Below are positions 58,829 to 64,000 of a stretch of 64,000 nt of DNA, piece by piece. The notes below the pieces were generated by a model. The model was not told the origin of the DNA and made no database searches. It was given only the letters and a program-made list of their open reading frames with translations. The stretch is taken from positions 42,500 to 106,499 of the forward strand of contig NZ_BDBQ01000061.1 of the NCBI RefSeq assembly GCF_001613065.1. The letters run 5' to 3'. Each line of letters starts with the position of its first letter. The first letter of the stretch is position 1. The stretch comes from Nocardia miyunensis NBRC 108239 (lineage in GTDB: Bacteria; Actinomycetota; Actinomycetes; Mycobacteriales; Mycobacteriaceae). The translations under genes were made by a program, and so were the position numbers.

Positions 58829-59497
58829 GTGACAGGTTTCGTACTCGGGTCGGCCTCGCCTGCCCGGCTGCAGGTGTTGCGATCGGCGGGGCTGGATCCG
58901 GTGGTGCGGGTCTCCCATGTGGACGAGGACGCCGTCGCGGCAGCCCTGCCCGCCGGTACCGCCCCCGAGGGCGTGGTCTGCGCCCTCGCGCGGGCCAAGG
59001 CCGAGGCGGTGGCCGCCGCGCTGATCGCCGAGGCCGCCGACGTCGTCGCCGATTGCGTTGTCGTGGGCTGTGATTCGATGCTGCTGGTCGACGGCGAGTT
59101 GCAGGGCAAACCGCTGACTCCCGAGGCGGCGCGCAAGCGCTGGGCCGTGATGGCCGGGCGCAGTGCCGATCTGCTGACCGGGCACTGTGTGCTGCGGGTG
59201 CGCGAGTCGCGGATCGTCGCCGAGGCGGCGGACTGCACCGGCACCACCGTGCATTTCACCGCGCCCGACGCCGCCGAGCTGGACGCCTACATCGCCACCG
59301 GTGAGCCCTTGCAGGTGGCCGGGGCGTTCACCCTGGACGGGCGGGGCGGCTGGTTCGTGGACCGCATCGACGGCGATCCGTCCAGCGTCATCGGGATCGG
59401 CCTACCGCTGGTTCGTCGACTGCTTGCCGACGTGGGGGTCGCCGTGACGCAGTTGTGGGTCGGCGGGGCGCAGCTGGGGGCCGACGCGGCTGGCTGA
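58829..59497 (+). CDS. maf: Maf family nucleoside-triphosphate pyrophosphatase
   Basis: The 222-residue protein has the Maf start FVLGSASPARLQVLRSAGLDP (substrate loop S-x-S-x-x-R), the conserved ALAxxKA helix (CALARAKAEAV), and VVVGCDSMLLVDGELQGKP, where Maf proteins hold the catalytic Asp. These enzymes hydrolyse dTTP, UTP and modified nucleotides and are linked to housekeeping of nucleotide pools or septation. GTG start follows accE5 by one base; matches Rv3282. Its last 96 nt overlap the convergent regulator gene. Confidence 0.92.
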   Translation: MTGFVLGSASPARLQVLRSAGLDPVVRVSHVDEDAVAAALPAGTAPEGVVCALARAKAEAVAAALIAEAADVVADCVVVGCDSMLLVDGELQGKPLTPEAARKRWAVMAGRSADLLTGHCVLRVRESRIVAEAADCTGTTVHFTAPDAAELDAYIATGEPLQVAGAFTLDGRGGWFVDRIDGDPSSVIGIGLPLVRRLLADVGVAVTQLWVGGAQLGADAAG

Positions 59498-60211
59498 CTG
59501 GGTCGCCGCGGCGATCCGCGGTTCGGCCGCGCCCGTCGGCGCGTCGGGGTGCGCGGCGGGATCGGGCACCAGCGAATCCTGCACCGCCTCCAGGCGCGCC
59601 ACACACAGTTCCGGCCCCACGAACGGGTGCAGTCGCACGTTCACCGTATCCTGCGCGCCGTTGCGGTCCAGCGCCTCGCGCAGCAGACCCATGTGCACGC
59701 CGCACACCACCTCCGAATGGGTGCGGGCCAGTTCCCGCAGCGGGCAGCCGGTCATCCGGACCAGCGCCTGATCATCGGGTTCGGGGCCGCTCTCGCGTTC
59801 GGGTGCGAAGCCGAGTTCGGACATCGCGCCGACGATCACGCTCCGGGCGTCCTCGAGACTCTCGATCGGCTGCTCGAGCGTATCCAGCTTGGCGCCCCAG
59901 GCGCGTCCGGCGGCCATGGCGGCCTCCGCCCGGCGACGTGGATCACTGCCGAGCTGATCGGCCAGCACCTGGGCCAGGTCCTGGTAGCTGACCGATCGCT
60001 GGACGGCGCTGTATCCGATCCGCGGGCGGCCGCGCCCACGTGGCGGCTGCTGGAACTGCCGCACGAGCGACTCCCGGGTGAGCACGTCGAGGTGGAATCG
60101 GACCGTCGTGACGTGCTGCCCGGTGACTCTGGCGAGTTGTTGGGCATCGAGAGGCTCGCTGGCGCCGCGTAGGATCGCAAGCAGACGCCGTCGCGGCCAA
60201 GAATCGGACAT
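59402..60211 (-). CDS. SufR/ArsR-type winged-helix regulator, possibly Fe-S binding
   Basis: The 269-residue protein has an N-terminal winged helix (RRRLLAILRGASEPLDAQQLARVTGQHVTTVRFHLDVLTRESLVRQ, about 7-52) with a basic PRGRGRPR wing. The C-terminal domain has GCPLRELARTHSEVVCGVHMGLL, with Cys156, Cys170 and His173. This pattern occurs in SufR-like regulators that hold a 4Fe-4S cluster, and in related regulators. A Pro/Ala-rich tail follows. Strong Shine-Dalgarno (GGAGGAGGGG). Convergent overlap with maf; divergent from sseA, its likely target (inference). Confidence 0.8.
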   Translation of the reverse strand: MSDSWPRRRLLAILRGASEPLDAQQLARVTGQHVTTVRFHLDVLTRESLVRQFQQPPRGRGRPRIGYSAVQRSVSYQDLAQVLADQLGSDPRRRAEAAMAAGRAWGAKLDTLEQPIESLEDARSVIVGAMSELGFAPERESGPEPDDQALVRMTGCPLRELARTHSEVVCGVHMGLLREALDRNGAQDTVNVRLHPFVGPELCVARLEAVQDSLVPDPAAHPDAPTGAAEPRIAAATQSASRVGPQLRPADPQLRHGDPHVGKQSTNQR

Positions 60212-60238
60212 AGCTCACCCCTCCTCCCGGGAGACTTT

Positions 60239-60277
60239 ATCGGATGAGGCTGCGACTTATTCGCTCATTCATCCGAT
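60239..60277. promoter_or_regulatory. Long inverted repeat in the regulator-sseA divergent promoter region
   Basis: ATCGGATGA (60239-60247) and TCATCCGAT (60269-60277) are perfect 9-bp arms 21 nt apart, 27 nt before the regulator start and about 95 nt before sseA. Probable operator for the SufR/ArsR-like protein or for autoregulation. Confidence 0.5.
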
Positions 60278-60372
60278 TCGCGACTGGGAGACCAGTTGTT
60301 GTAAGGCTTCGCGCTTACCATCGGAACGGAACCGCTCGACCACCGTCTATCACGCCTGAAGGACCAATCACC

Positions 60373-61290
60373 GTGCCCGTCGCCTCGGACCCTCATCCTT
60401 CTTTCGGCTCGTACGCACACCCTCACCGATTGGTAACCACGCAGTGGCTGTCGGCAAACATCGGTGTGCCGGGGCTCAAGATCGTCGAGTCCGACGACGA
60501 CGTCCTGCTCTACGACATCGGACATGTGCCCGGTGCCATCAAGATCGACTGGCGCGCCGAGCTTACCGATCCGCTGACCCGGGACGTCGTCGACGGTGTG
60601 CGTTTCGCCGAATTGATGCGGGCGAAGGGTATTTTGCGTGAAGATACCGTGGTTGTCTACGGAGACAAGGGCAATGGCACCGCCGCGGCCACCGCGTGGG
60701 TCTTCGCCCTGTTCGGCCACGTCGACGTGCGGCTGCTGGACGGCGGGCGCGACGCCTGGATCTCCGAGGCGCGCGACACCACGTTCGAGGTGCCCGCGGT
60801 CGGCCTGGGGGAGTATCCGGTCGTCGAGCGCGACGACAGCGTGGCGCGGGCCTTCCGGGACGATGTGCGAGGGCATCTGGGCCGTCCGCTGATCGATGTG
60901 CGCACGGCCGAGGAGTACTCGGGTGAACTCGATCGGATTTACGACCGTCCGGACGAACAGACCCTGCGCGCCGGGCACATCCCGACGGCGGTGAGCGTCC
61001 CGTGGAACTCGGCGGTCGGCGCGGACGGGCGCTTCCGCTCGCGAGCCGAACTGGATCGGATCTACGCGGGAATCCCGGCCGATGAGGAGACGATCGTCTA
61101 CTGCCGCATCGGCGAGCGGGCCGCGCACACCTGGTTCGTGCTCACCTTTCTGCTCGGTCTGGCGAATGTGCGAAACTACGACGGTTCGTGGACCGAATGG
61201 GGGAATTCGGTGCGCACGCCCATCGTCAAGGGCGCTGAACCGGGGCCGGTGATATCGATGCCGGATACGGCCGTGGCGCCCGGGATCTGA
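60373..61290 (+). CDS. sseA: Thiosulfate sulfurtransferase (tandem rhodanese)
   Basis: The 305-residue enzyme has two rhodanese domains: an inactive N-terminal one and a C-terminal one with the persulfide Cys244 in YCRIGERAAHTW. It transfers sulfane sulfur, for example to cyanide or to cellular thiols. GTG 60373 is chosen for AAGGA 9-10 nt upstream and for family fit; the frame is open to 60244. Equivalent to Rv3283 in M. tuberculosis, where it also sits between maf and accA3. The neighbouring Fe-S-type regulator would link it to sulfur/redox state (inference). Confidence 0.92.
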   Translation: MPVASDPHPSFGSYAHPHRLVTTQWLSANIGVPGLKIVESDDDVLLYDIGHVPGAIKIDWRAELTDPLTRDVVDGVRFAELMRAKGILREDTVVVYGDKGNGTAAATAWVFALFGHVDVRLLDGGRDAWISEARDTTFEVPAVGLGEYPVVERDDSVARAFRDDVRGHLGRPLIDVRTAEEYSGELDRIYDRPDEQTLRAGHIPTAVSVPWNSAVGADGRFRSRAELDRIYAGIPADEETIVYCRIGERAAHTWFVLTFLLGLANVRNYDGSWTEWGNSVRTPIVKGAEPGPVISMPDTAVAPGI

Positions 61291-61390
61291 AGGCTCTCCT
61301 ACCGTTCGGTAGCGCGGCCCGGGTTCGGGTTCTATTGGCAGAGTGCCTACACTCGCCCGAGACGAAAGAATTCAGAGCACAGGAGGCTCA

Positions 61391-63193
61391 GTGCCCAACC
61401 ATGCCAACGCGCAGATCACTAAGGTCCTCGTAGCGAACCGGGGCGAGATTGCCGTGCGCGTGATCCGGGCCGCCAAGGATGCCGGTATCGCCAGTGTCGC
61501 GGTGTACGCGGAGCCGGACGCCGACGCGCCGTTCGTGAAGCTTGCCGACGAGGCGTTCGCCCTGGGCGGGCAGACCTCGGCCGAGTCGTACCTGGTGTTC
61601 GACAAGATCCTCGACGCGGCGGCGAAGTCGGGTGCCGACGCGATCCATCCCGGATACGGATTCCTGTCCGAGAACGCTGATTTCGCGCAGGCGGTGCTGG
61701 ACGCGGGCCTGATCTGGATCGGCCCGTCGCCGCAGTCGATCCGGGACCTGGGTGACAAGGTCACCGCCCGGCACATCGCCGAGCGGGCGAACGCGCCGAT
61801 GGCCGCGGGCACCAAGGACCCGGTGAAGGACGCCGCGGAGGTCGTGGAGTTCGCGAAGCAGTACGGCGTTCCGGTCGCGATCAAGGCCGCGTTCGGTGGT
61901 GGCGGGCGCGGGATGAAGGTCGCGCACACCGTCGAGGAGATTCCCGAGCTGTTCGAGTCCGCGACGCGTGAGGCGACCGCGGCGTTCGGGCGCGGCGAGT
62001 GCTTCGTGGAGCAGTACCTGGACAAGGCGCGGCACGTCGAGGCGCAGGTGATCGCGGACAAGCACGGCAACGTCGTGGTCGCGGGCACGCGCGACTGCTC
62101 GCTGCAGCGGCGGTTCCAGAAGCTGGTCGAGGAGGCCCCCGCGCCGTTCCTGACCGACGAGGTGCGCGCGGAGATCCACGAGTCCGCCAAGCGGATCTGC
62201 AAGGAGGCCGGGTACTACGGTGCGGGCACCGTGGAGTACCTGGTGCAGGGCGACACCGTGTCCTTCCTCGAGGTGAACACCCGGCTGCAGGTCGAGCACC
62301 CGGTGACCGAGGAGACCTCCGGCCTGGATCTGGTGCGTCAGCAGTTCCGGATCGCCGAGGGGTACGAACTGTCGATCACCGAGGATCCGACCCCGCGCGG
62401 GCACGCGTTCGAGTTCCGGATCAACGGTGAGGACGCGGGCCGCAACTTCCTGCCCGCGCCCGGCCCGGTGACCGTGTACAAGGAGCCGACGGGCCCGGGT
62501 GTGCGGGTGGACTCCGGTGTCGTCGCCGGCAGCGTGATCGGCGGCCAGTTCGATTCGATGCTGGCCAAGCTGATCGTGTACGGCGAGAACCGCACCCAGG
62601 CCCTGGAGCGGGCCCGGCGCGCGCTGGCCGAGTACGAGATCGAAGGCCTGGCCACGGTGCTGCCGTTCCACAAGCACATCGTCGAGAACCCCGCGTTCAT
62701 CGGTGACGGCGAGAAATTCGACGTCTACACCAAGTGGATCGAAACCGATTGGGACAACCCGATCCAGCCGTACACCGGCGGTCAGCCCATCGAGGACGAG
62801 GAAGAGCCGCGGCAGAAGGTCGTCGTGGAGGTCGGCGGGCGTCGCCTCGAGGTGTCCCTGCCGGGCCAGTTCACCGTCGGTGCGGGCGTTGCGGCCGGAG
62901 TCGGCGGCAACGGCGCCGGTGCGGTGCGCAAGAAGCCCAAGCCGCGCAAGCGCGGTACGGGCGCCGGCGCCGCGGCCTCGGGTGACTCGGTCACCGCGCC
63001 GATGCAGGGCACCGTGGTCAAGGTCGCCGTCACCGAGGGCCAGACCGTCGAAGCGGGCGATCTGATCGTGGTGCTCGAGGCCATGAAGATGGAGAACCCG
63101 GTCAACGCGCACAAGTCCGGCGTCGTCACCGGCCTGGCGATCGAAGCGGGCGCGGCCATCACCCAGGGCACCGTCCTCGCCGAAATCAAGTAG
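61391..63193 (+). CDS. accA3: Acyl-CoA carboxylase alpha subunit (biotin carboxylase + BCCP)
   Basis: The 600-residue subunit has biotin carboxylase domains: N-terminal KVLVANRGEIAVRVIRAAKDAG, ATP-grasp with KAAFGGGGRGMKV, EVNTRLQVEHPVTEE. A Gly/Ala/Lys-rich linker (about 500-535) leads to a C-terminal biotin carboxyl carrier domain with biotinyl Lys566 in EAMKMEN. It carboxylates biotin with ATP and bicarbonate for AccD partners such as AccD5 5 kb upstream. GTG 61391 is chosen for CAGGAGG 5 nt before it. A very strong terminator follows. Confidence 0.96.
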   Translation: MPNHANAQITKVLVANRGEIAVRVIRAAKDAGIASVAVYAEPDADAPFVKLADEAFALGGQTSAESYLVFDKILDAAAKSGADAIHPGYGFLSENADFAQAVLDAGLIWIGPSPQSIRDLGDKVTARHIAERANAPMAAGTKDPVKDAAEVVEFAKQYGVPVAIKAAFGGGGRGMKVAHTVEEIPELFESATREATAAFGRGECFVEQYLDKARHVEAQVIADKHGNVVVAGTRDCSLQRRFQKLVEEAPAPFLTDEVRAEIHESAKRICKEAGYYGAGTVEYLVQGDTVSFLEVNTRLQVEHPVTEETSGLDLVRQQFRIAEGYELSITEDPTPRGHAFEFRINGEDAGRNFLPAPGPVTVYKEPTGPGVRVDSGVVAGSVIGGQFDSMLAKLIVYGENRTQALERARRALAEYEIEGLATVLPFHKHIVENPAFIGDGEKFDVYTKWIETDWDNPIQPYTGGQPIEDEEEPRQKVVVEVGGRRLEVSLPGQFTVGAGVAAGVGGNGAGAVRKKPKPRKRGTGAGAAASGDSVTAPMQGTVVKVAVTEGQTVEAGDLIVVLEAMKMENPVNAHKSGVVTGLAIEAGAAITQGTVLAEIK

Positions 63194-63209
63194 GCCACAA
63201 CAGATCTCA

Positions 63210-63251
63210 CCCGAGGGCCCGTCCGCTCACCCGAGCGGACGGGCCCTCGGG
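63210..63251 (+). terminator. Strong hairpin terminator after accA3
   Basis: Perfect 19-bp stem (63210-63228 with 63233-63251) and a 4-nt loop ACCC, 16 nt after the stop. Confidence 0.85.
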
Positions 63252-63508
63252 CGTTACCGGGCATGCCATTCCCGTGGGCCAGCCGGAAGTTCGGGACTGT
63301 TCGCACAGTGGCGCGAGTCGGAGTGACTCGTGCCGAGCGGTCTGCGAGTTCGGCCGGTCACTCGGCGGAACACGCCGCGTTCGGTAACTGCCCGTCATCG
63401 TCGTGTCCGGTCTCCGATGCGGTATGTGCCCGGCGTTGCCATCGAGACGGTCTGCGCTTGTAACCCGGGCGCGGGGCGGTGGAGCGCCGAGTGCGGTTTG
63501 CGGGGTGG

Positions 63509-63991
63509 TTACTGGCCTGCGGGCGGCCACTGCCAGGTCGGGATGACGATGCTGGGGGCCGGGGCGATGGTGAACGTGGGGGCGGGGAGTTGGAAGGTGA
63601 AGGTGAATCCGGGGATCTGCGGGACGGTCGTCGGGGCCGGTCCGCCGGGCTCGGACGTCGGGGCGGGGGCCTGGGACGTGGTCGTTCCGGGACTGGATGG
63701 GTTCACGACGTGGAGACCGCCGCCGCTCAGCAGGGCGGTGCAGCCCGCGATCACCGCGAAGACGACGACGGCCAGGATGATCAGGGCGACGATGACGCGG
63801 ATCAGTCTCGGGGTGAACACCGGGCGGTGGGATGCGGGCGCGCGCATCATGTCCGGCTCGGCGTCGGCGGAGTCGCCCGGATTCGGTACGGACATGACGC
63901 GGGTCGGGCGCGGCCCCGAAACGAGGGCGGCGGCCGCGGGAGCCACGCGGGTCGGATGCGGTGCTCGGTCCGCCGATCGGCCCTCCGCCAT
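63509..63991 (-). CDS. Hypothetical membrane-anchored protein with Pro/Thr-rich tail
   Basis: Up to 160 residues. A basic, Ala/Pro-rich cytoplasmic head is followed by one membrane helix (LIRVIVALIILAVVVFAVIAGCTALL, about 63-88) and an external tail rich in Pro, Thr and Phe (about 95-160, ending WQWPPAGQ). No family recognised. The frame reaches the window edge region, so the start is uncertain: ATG 63991 is the first within the window, ATG 63895 (MSVPNPGDS) is an alternative, and a start beyond the window is possible. Confidence 0.55.
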   Translation of the reverse strand: MAEGRSADRAPHPTRVAPAAAALVSGPRPTRVMSVPNPGDSADAEPDMMRAPASHRPVFTPRLIRVIVALIILAVVVFAVIAGCTALLSGGGLHVVNPSSPGTTTSQAPAPTSEPGGPAPTTVPQIPGFTFTFQLPAPTFTIAPAPSIVIPTWQWPPAGQ

Positions 63992-64000
63992 GGCGCGCGT

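Overview
The window is high-GC actinobacterial DNA and most likely comes from Nocardia or a close relative in Mycobacteriales. The call rests on acyl-CoA carboxylase genes of the accD5/accE5/accA3 type, FHA-ABC and Esp-type proteins, GC-rich third codon positions, many genes with no Shine-Dalgarno but a TAnnnT hexamer 6-7 nt before the start codon, and gene order. From about 11 kb to the end the backbone follows, as I recall it, the M. tuberculosis H37Rv block from Rv3336c (trpS) to Rv3280 (accD5). This gives trpS, a YihY/BrkB membrane protein, a DacB-type carboxypeptidase, sdhCDAB, cdd-deoA-add, an Rv3311-like protein, upp, pmmB, deoD, two M20 amidohydrolases (AmiB1/AmiA1-like), an Rv3304-like protein, lpdA, glpD2, nei, lhr, pcd-lrpA-lat, accD5-accE5-maf, sseA and accA3. 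No tRNA, rRNA, CRISPR array, intact insertion sequence or prophage gene was recognised.

Region by region: 1-417 is the end of a DUF2236/MpaB-like gene. 549-6351 is a catabolic operon: a tandem GntR/FadR-type regulator, an amidohydrolase, three short-chain dehydrogenases (one of the mycofactocin-coupled type) and a small dimeric alpha-beta-barrel protein. 6387-8843 is an FHA-FHA-ABC exporter. 8859-10910 is a divergent pair, a class II glutamine amidotransferase and a YbdK-type carboxylate-amine ligase. 10973-18311 holds trpS, the membrane protein, dacB, an MFS-TetR efflux pair, phenylalanine 4-hydroxylase and a YPQPG-repeat protein. 18621-25869 holds succinate dehydrogenase and pyrimidine/purine nucleoside salvage. 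25904-29316 holds an acidic Rv3311-like protein and a tight four-gene cassette resembling ESX-1 Esp proteins (EspC/F-, EspD/H- and EspL-like) around a WXG-type NlpC/P60 peptidase. 29464-39753 is mostly salvage, sugar-phosphate and peptidase functions. 40081-43833 holds a secreted and a membrane-anchored protein of unknown role and an aminotransferase. 44195-52896 holds glycerol-3-phosphate dehydrogenase, a small membrane protein, Nei and a very long Lhr helicase. 53022-56482 is lysine degradation to 2-aminoadipate (lat, pcd, lrpA). 56658-63193 is the acyl-CoA carboxylase region, with maf, a SufR/ArsR-like regulator and sseA.

The unusual material lies in the insertions into this conserved backbone. 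They are the Esp/NlpC cassette at the place where I recall sapM in M. tuberculosis; a ~61-bp repeat with inverted ends found once between sdhD and sdhA and once in frame inside pmmB; two different tandem-repeat blocks after the second amidohydrolase; and long low-complexity insertions in PmmB and Lhr. Several palindromes next to regulator genes (tetR, lrp, sufR-like) are good operator candidates.
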